Below, piece by piece: positions 9,116 through 18,380 of a DNA stretch of 64,000 nt. The position numbers and the translations under genes are program-made. Each line of letters begins with the position of its first letter. The stretch's first letter is position 1. This DNA is from Fuerstiella marisgermanici (GTDB lineage: Bacteria > Planctomycetota > Planctomycetia > Planctomycetales > Planctomycetaceae), in the NCBI RefSeq assembly GCF_001983935.1, contig NZ_CP017641.1, forward strand, positions 6,791,001 to 6,855,000, read 5' to 3'. The notes under the pieces were generated by a model. It ran no database searches. It saw only the letters and a program-made list of their open reading frames with translations, and was not told the origin of the DNA.

Positions 9116-10297
9116 ATGTCATATTCCGTCACTGTTCTGGCACCACATCTGGTTCAGTATCATGCCCCGATTTACCGCGCGCTTTCCGCATCTGTACGCG
9201 TGCGTTTGAATGTGCTGTACCAGGACACAACGGGTGCGGTGGGGCGTCGTGACGATTCGATGGGGGCTGATATCCACTGGAATGCCAGTCTTTTGGATGG
9301 ATACCAACATACCTTTCTCAAGAATTGGTCACCCACGAAAGGTGCTGGCGCTTTCTTTGGCCGTGTCAATCCAGGCATAGTCCCACGGATGCTATTTGGT
9401 TCGAGTGATGCGGTGTTGTTGCAGGGCTACCAGAGCTTCACGAATATCGCTGCGTTCATGGCACTTGTGCCGCGCAGTACTAAAGTGTTGTTCCGCGGAG
9501 AAGCGACGCTCAAGGAGCAATTTGGAATCCACGAACATATCAAGCGTGCAATGTTGAAAGCAGTTTTCGCATTGAGTGATGTCGTGTTCTATTCCGTTCC
9601 CGCCAACGAAGAGTACTTCTTGCACTACGGTTGTCCGAAACACAAGCTCTATCCCCTGCCGTGTGCTGTGGACAACGACTTCTTTCGGCAACAACGTATT
9701 GCACACTCGAATTCGCGTGATGAAACTCGAGACCACCTCGGGTTCTCGAAAACGACGACTGTGCTCTTGCTTGTCGGGCGAATGGCGCCGTACAAAGGGC
9801 ATAGCCAGCTCTTGCAGGCAGCTGCGCATGCGACAGCAAATGGCAGCGACCTGGGAATCATATTCCCAGGTGACGGACCTCTGCGCTCCGAACTTGAAGA
9901 TGAGGCGACTTCGCTACTTGGAAACAGGGCAAAATTCGTAGGGTTTCAATCGCCGGAAACACTTTCGCGGTACTACGTTGCCAGTGACGTCTTGACGATC
10001 TGTTCAAACTACGATCCATCTCCCAAAGTGCTCAATGAGGCGTTGAACTTCGAACTCCCTTTGATCGTGTCGGACTGCGTAGGACAGATCGGTGATTCCG
10101 CCCGACATCAGGACAATGCCATCGTCTTCCCGACTGGAGACGTTGGAAAACTTGAGGATGCCGTAACGCAACTGGCATCTGATGAGGGGCTGCGGCGCCG
10201 TATGGGAGCCCGAAGTCTGGCTCTTGCAGATCAGTATTCACTCAAAGCAGACGTTGATTGTTTCCTGAACGCCCTTGATTCGGTAATCGCCTTATGA
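9116..10297 (+). CDS. GT4-family glycosyltransferase (1)
   Basis: Retaining glycosyltransferase of the GT4/GT-B type, 393 aa. The N-terminal domain begins MSYSVTVLAPHLVQYH. The C-terminal donor domain opens with LLVGRMAPYKGH near residue 220, and a C-terminal motif reads CSNYDPSPKVLNEAL near residue 296, equivalent to the E-x7-E region although the first Glu is replaced here by Asp. That replacement occurs in a subgroup of GT4 enzymes. The downstream gene starts within its stop as ATGA, so the two are coupled. Likely adds one sugar of the repeat unit on the inner face of the membrane. Confidence 0.87.
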   Translation: MSYSVTVLAPHLVQYHAPIYRALSASVRVRLNVLYQDTTGAVGRRDDSMGADIHWNASLLDGYQHTFLKNWSPTKGAGAFFGRVNPGIVPRMLFGSSDAVLLQGYQSFTNIAAFMALVPRSTKVLFRGEATLKEQFGIHEHIKRAMLKAVFALSDVVFYSVPANEEYFLHYGCPKHKLYPLPCAVDNDFFRQQRIAHSNSRDETRDHLGFSKTTTVLLLVGRMAPYKGHSQLLQAAAHATANGSDLGIIFPGDGPLRSELEDEATSLLGNRAKFVGFQSPETLSRYYVASDVLTICSNYDPSPKVLNEALNFELPLIVSDCVGQIGDSARHQDNAIVFPTGDVGKLEDAVTQLASDEGLRRRMGARSLALADQYSLKADVDCFLNALDSVIAL

Positions 10298-11601
10298 CTG
10301 TAAGTCCTGCGACCGCTCCAATAGAGTTGGCCCCGGAAGTCGACGTTGTGTTTGCGACGACCGGCAAAGAACGGCATTTCTTCGGCTATTACGATAAGAG
10401 TCCGCTCGATAGCACAGACTCAAAGTTGCTTTGCCATCGCTACACAGGCGACGATCGGCATCTGGTCACGCGTGACGACCACTGCGAGGTCGGGTATTTC
10501 TGTTTGCACTCCGGACAATTCACGGCCTTGATGGTCACCGACGCGTTTAACTGGCAGCAGGGATCTATGCTCCAATGGCTAGGGCCGAATCACTCTGATG
10601 AAGTTATCTGGAACGACATTGAGCAGGGTCAGTATGTCGCACGCATCATGAATATTCACAGTTTGGAGACTCGTACCGTTCAACAGACGATCTACGGCGT
10701 AAGTCCCGATGGGCAATGGGCCGTTTCTCCGTCGTTTGAGCGTCACGAATACTGCCGCCCTGGCTATCGGTACCGCGGTGTAAACAACAAAGCCTGGGAG
10801 AGTCCTCGTGATTGTGATGATGGAGTCTTTCGAGTCGATCTAGTGAAAGGTGGAGCCAAGCTATTGATCAGCTTGGCAGAGCTGAAACGCCTGAGCCCAC
10901 TTGCCAGCATGGATGGGACGGAACACTATGTCGAGCATATGCTCGTCAATCCCGCGGGCAACCGATTTACGTTTCATCACCGCTGGAAGCTCCCCGACGG
11001 AGGTATCTACACGCGAATGTATTGTTGCGATTCGGATGGTAAGAATTTGCAGATGCTGAATGATAGCGGATTCTATTCACACCAAACTTGGAAAAGTGAT
11101 GATGAAATCGTAGTCACAGGTCGCGTTCCCAGCAGGGGGGGGCAGCTACGATATTCTTCCAATCGACTGAGGCATTTCATGCGTCCGCTGCTAAGACTGG
11201 CGCGTAGACTTCCGGCCGAAATGACGGCGCCCATCAGGAGTCGACTCATGCCGTTTGGGTATCTGAAATTTGACCTGCGGAATGAAAGTTGTGATGTGCT
11301 GGAAGGCGGCAAGTGGGGAGATGGCCATCCATCGTTTCACCCAAGTCACCCGAGTTGGATGCTGTCAGACACCTACGCCGATCAGGACGGCATCCAGGAT
11401 TTATTTCTTTACAACATCCTGACCAAAGAACGCACAACAATTGCCCAGTTTCCCAGTCCGATTGAATATGCCGCAAAAGGCTATCGGTGCGACCTCCATC
11501 CTCGCTGGGACCGAAGCGGAAATCGAGTCATCGTCGATACGCTGTGCACCGGCGTTCGACAGGTGTTCGTCCTGGATGTTCACAAACTTGTAGCATCCTG
11601 A
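10294..11601 (+). CDS. Beta-propeller-like protein of glycan clusters, function unknown
   Basis: Protein of 435 aa without signal peptide or membrane segments, translationally coupled by ATGA to the glycosyltransferase before it. The first part carries KERHFFGYYDKSPLD, then LLCHRY, EVGYF, and NWQQGSMLQWL; later blocks (YGVSPDGQWAVS, VNPAGNRFTFHHRW, CDLHPRWDRSGNRVIVDT) have the S-P-D-G or N-P-A-G turns and terminal W/F strands expected of beta-propeller blades similar to TolB or oligogalacturonate-lyase repeats. I recall similar proteins from other polysaccharide loci as hypothetical proteins. Conserved His, Asp and Arg residues in the opening blade (HFFGYYDKSP) suggest a binding or catalytic site. 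Lyase, hydrolase or scaffold roles are all possible. Confidence 0.7.
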   Translation: MTVSPATAPIELAPEVDVVFATTGKERHFFGYYDKSPLDSTDSKLLCHRYTGDDRHLVTRDDHCEVGYFCLHSGQFTALMVTDAFNWQQGSMLQWLGPNHSDEVIWNDIEQGQYVARIMNIHSLETRTVQQTIYGVSPDGQWAVSPSFERHEYCRPGYRYRGVNNKAWESPRDCDDGVFRVDLVKGGAKLLISLAELKRLSPLASMDGTEHYVEHMLVNPAGNRFTFHHRWKLPDGGIYTRMYCCDSDGKNLQMLNDSGFYSHQTWKSDDEIVVTGRVPSRGGQLRYSSNRLRHFMRPLLRLARRLPAEMTAPIRSRLMPFGYLKFDLRNESCDVLEGGKWGDGHPSFHPSHPSWMLSDTYADQDGIQDLFLYNILTKERTTIAQFPSPIEYAAKGYRCDLHPRWDRSGNRVIVDTLCTGVRQVFVLDVHKLVAS

Positions 11602-11691
11602 CTGCGACATCGGCCATTGCACGTTGCCTCTATGCTGGCGAGATCCTGATTTCGACTTCGCAATTGTGTGTATGAATTGGGGAGTGAACTT

Positions 11692-12768
11692 ATGCCACAC
11701 GGATCAGAATCCACTATGCCTTTGCCCGTTAAGTTTTTTCAGCGCAAGACCCGGCCATCCGGAAACTTCAGCCTCGAGTTCGTTTTCGAAGATGTGCGCA
11801 ACCGTCTTGCGGGAAGAATAGTGGCGCGAATTTGTGAGGCCCCTTTCTATAGCAACGGGTTGCTCAGACGCTTTGCGATCCTAGTGCACGCATTTTTTTG
11901 TCAGGACCAACGGCATTTGAATCATGTGACCGGTGATACAACGTTCACCGCTGTTTCACTGAACAAGCAACGAACGATTCTGACGATTCTGGATTGTGGA
12001 GCAGCAAGGGACGGAGTCGGCATCAAGCAGACGATTATTAGAAAACTCTGGTTCGAATGGCCCGCCAAAAGAGCAGCTTGTGTCACGACGATTTCGGATT
12101 CAGTTAAGCGGGAAATCGTGGAGCTTACAGGTTGTTGCCCGGACAAAGTGCATGTTGTACCAGTTGCAGTTTCAGACGCTTTCCGTCCTCACCCCAAAGA
12201 ATTCAATGTCACGAAGCCTCGGATTCTGCATGTGGGCTGTGCGCCGAATAAGAATCTGCCTAGGCTGATCGATGCTCTCACAAATTTGGAGTGCACCCTC
12301 GTCGTAGTTGGAAAGGTGGACGAATCGACAGTTGCGAAACTTGGTGATTGCAATATCGACTATGAAGTTCACATAAACCTTACGTTACCGGAAGTTGTGC
12401 AACAATATGTGAATGCCGACATGTTGTCTTTTGTCTCGACGTACGAAGGATTCGGAATGCCGATTGTTGAAGCGCAGTCAGTTGGGCGCCCCGTGGTGAC
12501 AAGCCAGACCAGTTCAATGCCGGAAGTTGCCGGTGATGGAGCCTGCTTTGTTGATCCGCTAGATGTAAATTCTATTCGGCGAGGTATTGAAAGAGTCATT
12601 GCCGACGCGTCATACCGCAGCACTTTGATCGAAAATGGCATGAAGAACGCAAAACGTTTCAATCCTGACGTGATCGCTGAGCAGTATCTATCTTTGTACT
12701 GCCAATTTTGGCCGACGTGTGATCAAGAAAATCCGTCGGAGCGTATCGCTCTTCGGTCTGCTGCCTAG
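11692..12768 (+). CDS. GT4-family glycosyltransferase (2)
   Basis: GT-B glycosyltransferase of 358 aa. ATG 11692 is chosen because GGGGAG lies six bases upstream; the in-frame GTG at 11668 adds eight residues without improving the fold. TISDSVKREIVELTG is the usual linker before the donor domain, RILHVGCAPNKNLPRLIDAL opens that domain, and STYEGFGMPIVEAQSVGRP near residues 247-265 is the canonical E-x7-E donor-sugar motif. NVTKPR and the short N-terminal domain resemble the mannosyltransferase branch of GT4. Next gene (asnB-like) is 93 bases downstream. Confidence 0.88.
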   Translation: MPHGSESTMPLPVKFFQRKTRPSGNFSLEFVFEDVRNRLAGRIVARICEAPFYSNGLLRRFAILVHAFFCQDQRHLNHVTGDTTFTAVSLNKQRTILTILDCGAARDGVGIKQTIIRKLWFEWPAKRAACVTTISDSVKREIVELTGCCPDKVHVVPVAVSDAFRPHPKEFNVTKPRILHVGCAPNKNLPRLIDALTNLECTLVVVGKVDESTVAKLGDCNIDYEVHINLTLPEVVQQYVNADMLSFVSTYEGFGMPIVEAQSVGRPVVTSQTSSMPEVAGDGACFVDPLDVNSIRRGIERVIADASYRSTLIENGMKNAKRFNPDVIAEQYLSLYCQFWPTCDQENPSERIALRSAA

Positions 12769-12861
12769 TCAGGGCGTTTGCACCGTCGTCTCTCGTTTGC
12801 AGTCTGATCGCTGATCGCTGCTCGTGTACTCAACATCAATCTACTGAACGGATTCAGTGAT

Positions 12862-14709
12862 ATGTGTGGTCTGGCAGGAATCGTCTCACCGTCTCTCCCT
12901 AGGCAAAGTTGTGAAGCAAAATGCCGCGAAATGCTATCTCTCTTAAGACATCGGGGTCCTGACGATGAAGGGTTCCTAAGTGATTCGGAGAATGGAGCGT
13001 CAATGGCGCACGCTCGATTGTCCATACAGGATCTGAGTTCCGCCGGTCGGCAACCGATGTATTCAGATGACGCGCGGTATGTGATCTGCTTCAACGGTGA
13101 GATCTATAACTTTCATAAGTTGCGAGAGGGACTGCTTAAGACTGGTGAGTCTTTTCACACCGGAACGGATACGGAAGTCATCCTCAAACTGTATCAGCGA
13201 CACGGAGCTGATGTGGTCAGCTATCTGGAAGGTATGTTCGCCATCGCAGTCTGGGATACAGTCGAGGGGCAATTGTTTCTCGCTCGCGACCCGCTGGGTA
13301 TCAAGCCACTGTATGTGTGGGAGGTCGGCAACAGCATTGCCTTTGCATCAGAAATCCGAGCAGTGCTTGCCGCTGATCTGGGCCCACGAAACTTAAACAA
13401 AGACGCCCTATTCGATTATCTCAGACTGGGATCGGTCCAGGAGCCAGACACGCTCGTCGAGGGCATATGGCTGTTGCCGCCGGGCAGCACAATGGCATGG
13501 AAGGGCGGAAATTCAAGTCAGAGTCAGTACTGGGAGTTGCATTCGCGCTTCGCAAATAAGCCGGATATTGGAGACACGGCTGAGGCGATTTCTGTCACAA
13601 GAGCGGCGCTGGAGTCGACGGTTGAGAAGCACTTTGTGAGCGACGTGCCCGTCGGTATCTTTCTGAGCGGTGGCATCGACAGCACTGCTTTAGTAGCGTT
13701 GGCCTCCACTATGGGACACGATTCTCCGGAGACATTTTGTATCTCTTTCAATGAAAAAAATTTCAATGAAGGATCGCTGGCCGAAAAAACGGCGATTCAC
13801 TTCGGCTCGCAGCATACGGACTATCGGATGACTCCTGTCGCCGGTGCCAAACTAGTTGAAACGTACTTGGAATCGATGGACCAACCCTGCATTGACGGCT
13901 TCAACACGTTTTGCGTTTCCCGAGTTGCAAAGGAAGCAGGGGTTAAGGTCGTGCTTTCCGGCCTTGGCGGGGATGAGCTATTCGGAGGTTACCCTTCGTT
14001 TCAGAAGGTGCCGGCGTTAGCCAGGCTGCACAGGTTGTCACGCTACATGCCCGCAAGGCGCGCTTTAGGGCGTCTTGTTGAGCGGCATGGATCAACATCG
14101 CAGGTTCGACGACTGGGATCCTTTCTCCAGACAGCGGGCGGAGTAGCTGAGGCATGGACAACCATGAGGGGGTTCTTCACTCAAAACGAATCCATTGGTG
14201 TGGCGCGGTGGTTGACGCAACAGAAAGACGTCCGATGCGTCCGAGCGTTGAGATTCGATACTCCACACTTTCAACTTGATGAGCTCGCGCATGTAAGCGC
14301 GCTTGAAACAATTGGCTATATGCGTAATCAGTTGCTCCGCGAAAGCGATGTCATGAGCATGGCTGCCGGGCTCGAGTTGCGAGTTCCATTCGTTGATCGA
14401 GCCTTTGTTGACTCGATCAACAGAATCCCAAGCAATATCCGACTACAGAAGGGCAAACAATTGCTGTTGGACGCCGTTCCTGAGATTCCGTCATGGATTC
14501 GCGAGTCGCCCAAGCGGGGATTCCGATTTCCATTTGGCGAATGGGCGCAGGGAGCATGGAGCGATACTTTCGGTGATATTCACGCGGATTGCCCTGTGCC
14601 GTGCGATACCTGGTATCGCTTGTGGACCATTTTTGCGTTGCGCCATTTCCTGCGGGTCAACAAGGTCGACTGCTCTGGAGTGAACCACTCTCTATTAAAG
14701 GCAGCCTGA
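12862..14709 (+). CDS. asnB: Asparagine synthase (glutamine-hydrolysing), AsnB type
   Basis: Amidotransferase of 615 aa, close to the usual AsnB length of this branch. Residues 1-200 form the class II glutaminase: the catalytic Cys follows the initiator Met (MCGLAGIV), and RLSIQDLS and CFNGEIYN are the glutamine-binding motifs. The synthetase half carries the ATP-pyrophosphatase loop FLSGGIDSTAL near residues 267-277, LSGLGGDELFGGYP, and the C-terminal SPKRGFRFPFGEW. All catalytic elements appear intact. Copies inside surface-polysaccharide clusters often act on sugar acids or glycan-linked carboxylates rather than making free asparagine, so amidation of a uronic acid in the polymer is a reasonable inference here. 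Confidence 0.93.
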   Translation: MCGLAGIVSPSLPRQSCEAKCREMLSLLRHRGPDDEGFLSDSENGASMAHARLSIQDLSSAGRQPMYSDDARYVICFNGEIYNFHKLREGLLKTGESFHTGTDTEVILKLYQRHGADVVSYLEGMFAIAVWDTVEGQLFLARDPLGIKPLYVWEVGNSIAFASEIRAVLAADLGPRNLNKDALFDYLRLGSVQEPDTLVEGIWLLPPGSTMAWKGGNSSQSQYWELHSRFANKPDIGDTAEAISVTRAALESTVEKHFVSDVPVGIFLSGGIDSTALVALASTMGHDSPETFCISFNEKNFNEGSLAEKTAIHFGSQHTDYRMTPVAGAKLVETYLESMDQPCIDGFNTFCVSRVAKEAGVKVVLSGLGGDELFGGYPSFQKVPALARLHRLSRYMPARRALGRLVERHGSTSQVRRLGSFLQTAGGVAEAWTTMRGFFTQNESIGVARWLTQQKDVRCVRALRFDTPHFQLDELAHVSALETIGYMRNQLLRESDVMSMAAGLELRVPFVDRAFVDSINRIPSNIRLQKGKQLLLDAVPEIPSWIRESPKRGFRFPFGEWAQGAWSDTFGDIHADCPVPCDTWYRLWTIFALRHFLRVNKVDCSGVNHSLLKAA

Positions 14710-14846
14710 TTAAAATACAGATTCAGATCTGGATCGACGCCTCAATTCACAGTGATTCGGTATGTGCTGTTTGCACACATTTTGTCTAGCCTCAAAACCG
14801 GCGATCCAAATCAACACTGTATCCGAAGCCATGGAAGGTCCCTCAA

Positions 14847-15989
14847 GTGTCACTCAAAGTTCTCCATTGCGTTGCTGGTTTGAACGCTCGCGACGGTGGT
14901 CCGGCACGATCGGTCCCGGCACTCGCGAACGCAGTCGGTATGGCCGGGGCTGACGTACGTGTGTGGAGTCGCCAGCCGGCGACGATTAGCCTGGCGGATT
15001 TCAAACACACGAAATTTGTATCTGGAACCCTAAACGCAAACGTAACGGATGACTGGGTTCCCGATGTGATTCACGATCACGGACTATGGTTGGACTCAAA
15101 TCATAGTGTTGCGAAGCTGGGACGGAAGAACCGAATTCTTCGAATTGTCAGTCCGCGAGGCATGCTGGAACCCTGGTGCCTGCGACACCGACAGTACAAG
15201 AAACTCCTCGCGTGGCTTCTTTACCAGCACCGCGACCTCTTAAGTTGTTCGTGCCTGCATGCCACTTCGCAAAGTGAAGTCGACCAATTTCGCAGGCTGG
15301 GTCTGAAGCAACCAATCGTAAACCTACCCAATGGTGTCGCGTTGCCCAATCCTCTTGAAACCGCAAGCATCGAAAGCGAACTGCAAGCATCTGAGACGCG
15401 GGAAGCTCTGTTTCTGTCCAGAATTCACCCGGTAAAGGGACTGCCCAACTTAATAGAAGCATGGAATAATGTGAGACGGCCGGGCTGGCGATTGAGAATC
15501 GTGGGATCGGATGAAGACGGCCACAAATCTGTCATCAAATCGTTGATCACGGAACACCGATTGAATGACAGTGTCACAATCGAAGAAGCAGTTCATTCTG
15601 ATATGAAATGGACACTCCTCCGAAATGCGGATTTCATGGTCCTGCCATCGTTCTCTGAAAATTTCGGCATCGTTGTCGCAGAGGCTTTGGCAGCGGGCAC
15701 ACCTGTCATTACGACAACGGGTACTCCATGGAAACGGGTGCTTGAGAAACAGTGCGGCTGGTATGTTGCTCCTACAGCCGACGGCATAGCAAAAGCCCTG
15801 ACGATAGCTATGGGCACGACAAAACCTGAACTGAAAGAAATGGGGCATCGCGGGAAAGAATGGGTGCGTGAGGAATTTTCATGGCAGGACATTGGCCAAA
15901 AAATGCTGACTGCATACTGCGCTGTCCTTGGGGGGAAGTTTAAGGGCCTGTGGGGCAAACAATGCATTGAAAGAAAATGTGCAGCATAG
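14847..15989 (+). CDS. GT4-family glycosyltransferase (3)
   Basis: GT-B glycosyltransferase of 380 aa with a GTG start at 14847, preceded by GGAAGG. The opening VLHCVAGLNARDGGPARSV is typical of GT4 enzymes that bind the acceptor with a GG-PA-S loop. The donor half has LFLSRIHPVKGLPNLIEAW and the motif SFSENFGIVVAEALAAGTP near residue 268, giving an intact E-x7-E pair. IVSPRGMLEPW and LPNGV match the WbaZ/RfaB-like branch. No membrane segment. It probably adds an internal sugar of the repeat unit. Confidence 0.9.
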   Translation: MSLKVLHCVAGLNARDGGPARSVPALANAVGMAGADVRVWSRQPATISLADFKHTKFVSGTLNANVTDDWVPDVIHDHGLWLDSNHSVAKLGRKNRILRIVSPRGMLEPWCLRHRQYKKLLAWLLYQHRDLLSCSCLHATSQSEVDQFRRLGLKQPIVNLPNGVALPNPLETASIESELQASETREALFLSRIHPVKGLPNLIEAWNNVRRPGWRLRIVGSDEDGHKSVIKSLITEHRLNDSVTIEEAVHSDMKWTLLRNADFMVLPSFSENFGIVVAEALAAGTPVITTTGTPWKRVLEKQCGWYVAPTADGIAKALTIAMGTTKPELKEMGHRGKEWVREEFSWQDIGQKMLTAYCAVLGGKFKGLWGKQCIERKCAA

Positions 15990-16125
15990 AACTAAGGACA
16001 GCTCCTGCCTGGTTTCTAGCATGTTTGGATGTTCACTAATCTGGTCCGCCCACACCTCAGAGGCTACTCGGCAATGGATCTTACAATCCGCAACGACGCT
16101 GCTTTACGATAAAGTCAAAACTGCA

Positions 16126-17061
16126 ATGCTTCCCATCACTGTAATCATCGCCGCAAAGAATGAAGAATCGAACATCGCGAAATGCGTCGCGGCCTTACCC
16201 GAGTTTGAGAGAATTGTGGTGCTTGACTCCGGAAGCACTGATGCCACGGCCAGCATCGCAGCAAATTATGGTACAGAGGTTTTGGAGTTCGACTACAAGG
16301 GCGGTTATCCCAAGAAACGTCAGTGGGCGTTGGACAGTCTGGATATTCAGACTCCCTGGACATTGCTGCTGGACGCTGATGAAGTTGTCACTGAAAGCTT
16401 TCTGGACGAACTGCGGGCGGTGACTTCGTCGCAACGGTCGGACGACGGATATTTGGTCACAAAAGGCTTTCATTTTTTGGGGAAGCGCTTTCGCTTTGGT
16501 GGTTTTTCTCACTCTGCCGTGCTGCTGTTTCGGACTGGTTGTGCTCGATTTGAACACCTGCTTGACGAAGACAGTGACGCCCTTGATATGGAAGTGCACG
16601 AACGACTGATTGTTGACGGCACGGTTGGCGTCATAAAAGCGCCGCTGATTCACGAAGACTTCAAGGGGCTGGAAGCATACGTTGCTCGACACAATAAGTA
16701 CTCGACATGGGAAGCGAAGGTTCGCTACCAGCACTTGCATGGAGGCGATTGGGGTCAGTCCGCGATTACTCCCAAGCTCTTTGGAAATGCTCAGGAACGA
16801 CGTCGTTACTTAAAGACGATTGCCGTTCGGATTCCATTCGAGCCGTGGTTGTGGTTTTTTTACCATTACATTGCGAGACTTGGCTTCCTTGAAGGGCGGC
16901 CGGGCTTGATTGCCAGTCAGATAAGAGCGAGTTACATCGCACAGGCACGTTCGAAGCTTTACGAAATGCGACTGCAGTTGGCGGGTCGTTCTCATCAATC
17001 AAATTCTCTGCGGCAGCCAGTTCCGGAGCCAGTGTCCACCGCCGCTCAAAAGGCGGCGTAG
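16126..17061 (+). CDS. GT2-family glycosyltransferase (WaaE/KdtX-like)
   Basis: Inverting GT-A glycosyltransferase of 311 aa. The frame is open from 15928, but homology-like sequence begins at ATG 16126 (MLPITVIIAAKNEESNI), so I start there; the extension would overlap the previous gene. LDSGSTDAT and LLLDADEVVT are the nucleotide-sugar and metal-binding motifs, and FRFGGFSHSAVLLFR with the EVHERL region is characteristic of the WaaE/KdtX group that transfers glucose or a heptose-like sugar in LPS core assembly. The C-terminal third is aromatic and basic (PFEPWLWFFYHYIARLGFLE), likely a membrane-associated helix pair. In this locus it could start the repeat unit or modify a core sugar. Confidence 0.87.
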   Translation: MLPITVIIAAKNEESNIAKCVAALPEFERIVVLDSGSTDATASIAANYGTEVLEFDYKGGYPKKRQWALDSLDIQTPWTLLLDADEVVTESFLDELRAVTSSQRSDDGYLVTKGFHFLGKRFRFGGFSHSAVLLFRTGCARFEHLLDEDSDALDMEVHERLIVDGTVGVIKAPLIHEDFKGLEAYVARHNKYSTWEAKVRYQHLHGGDWGQSAITPKLFGNAQERRRYLKTIAVRIPFEPWLWFFYHYIARLGFLEGRPGLIASQIRASYIAQARSKLYEMRLQLAGRSHQSNSLRQPVPEPVSTAAQKAA

Positions 17062-17193
17062 TAGACGTCGCCGCAACATTGAACCAGACACGAGCCGCCA
17101 ACTAGTTTCACTTGTTTCGTAGGCTCTCCGAAATAGCTCAAGGTGGTGGAATTGGTGCCGCCAAAGTGCTTGAGTGTAAGGCTGTTGATTCGT

Positions 17194-17766
17194 ATGACTG
17201 TTGAAACTGACTCTCGGCGCAGCTCTGCTGATTACACTCGCGCAGAACAGATCGGGCGTGTGTTGTGGAACGCGTTACAGCCACTTTTCGCCTATAGTCC
17301 GCGGCTGATGTACGCCTGGCGGAATTTTTTGCTAAGGCTGTTTGGCGCTGAGATCGGCTCCAAAGTGCAGATCTACCCATCCGTCCGGATCTTCACTCCG
17401 TGGACCCTGGCAGTCGGAGCGGGCGTCACGATCGGCGACAACGCGCGGATTTATAACGTCGGGCGAATCGTCATTAATGATGACGTGACGATCTCTCAAA
17501 ACGCACACTTATGTGCGGGAACGCATGACTATCAACGCTCAGACATGCGGCTCGTAAGGACGCCGATAGTGGTCCAATCCAATTCATGGATTTGCTGCGA
17601 CGCATTTGTTGGCCCTGGCGTGACGATTGGAAAGAATGCCATCGTTGGCGCCAGAAGCGTTGTCTTTAAAGACGTTGGTGAGGGGCTAATTGTTGGTGGC
17701 AATCCGGCGAAGTTCATTCGGTATCGCGCAGAAAAGAATTGCCACAACCACCTCAAGTCGGCTTAG
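17194..17766 (+). CDS. WcaF-like acetyltransferase (left-handed beta-helix)
   Basis: Hexapeptide-repeat acyltransferase of 190 aa, similar in length to colanic-acid WcaF; the frame is open from 17143 but ATG 17194 gives the family length. After an alpha-helical N-terminus (ALQPLFAYSPRLMYAWRNFLLRLFG), the left-handed parallel beta-helix repeats run from about residue 60: IGSKVQIYP, VGAGVTIGDNARIY, IVINDDVTISQNAHL, then CAGTHDY with the catalytic-type His, and GPGVTIGKNAIVGARSVV. It should use acetyl-CoA to O-acetylate a sugar. It is the last gene of the polysaccharide cluster on this strand. Confidence 0.87.
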   Translation: MTVETDSRRSSADYTRAEQIGRVLWNALQPLFAYSPRLMYAWRNFLLRLFGAEIGSKVQIYPSVRIFTPWTLAVGAGVTIGDNARIYNVGRIVINDDVTISQNAHLCAGTHDYQRSDMRLVRTPIVVQSNSWICCDAFVGPGVTIGKNAIVGARSVVFKDVGEGLIVGGNPAKFIRYRAEKNCHNHLKSA

Positions 17767-18380
17767 CCAAGCAGTGAATTCGCCAGGCGAAGTGGCGGAT
17801 TACCGCTCACGTGCCGCAGCTCGCGTGCTGACTCAACGGGCAATGCGACAAGTCTGACTATGAGTAATGCAGGCCTCGCAAGTTCCATATTTTTCGCTTG
17901 GTTCGTTCTGCTTTGACAAGGCCTCCTGCTAAATCTTCGTCTTTGAGGTCCGGTTGGTCGCGACAACGTCCGGACCAGATCGGCGCTGCGAAATCTGTGA
18001 CCGAATTGGTATTCACGAGCACGGCGGCTGCTCGCTGGAAGCAGACGCTACCGGCTTTGTTGAACCAACGCATAGGACCGATGGGTGGGAACGCGGTCCG
18101 ACGCTTTTGCCCGGACGAAACCTGGATCAAGGTGGCACCGCATTCGGGCGGCGGCACTTTTTGCAGCAACGCGGACGGTTGCCGACCATTCTGCCAGTCC
18201 GTTCGCTGCGGTCGGTTTGTCCTGGAAGTAAGTGATCTGTTTCCCCCACTTTCGGCTTTTCCGGTTAGGCAAACTTTTGCGATAACCCGGATGTACAGAA
18301 CGCCGCGCTTGCGTGCCAGGTTTGCACGCTGAATGAAAATATCTGCGCCTCGCACAACCGATATCAAGGACTCTAGTACA
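17767..18380. other. 614-bp gap without a recognised gene
   Basis: Separates the polysaccharide cluster from the next gene pair. Open frames exist on both strands (17898-18332 plus, 17858-18409 minus), but their translations are rich in Arg, Cys and Pro, show no domain I recognise, and overlap one another. AAGGA at 18366-18370 before the ATG at 18381 is the ribosome-binding site of the following gene, so its promoter probably lies in the last 100 bases. The long antiparallel frames could be remnants of a lost gene. Confidence 0.4.
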
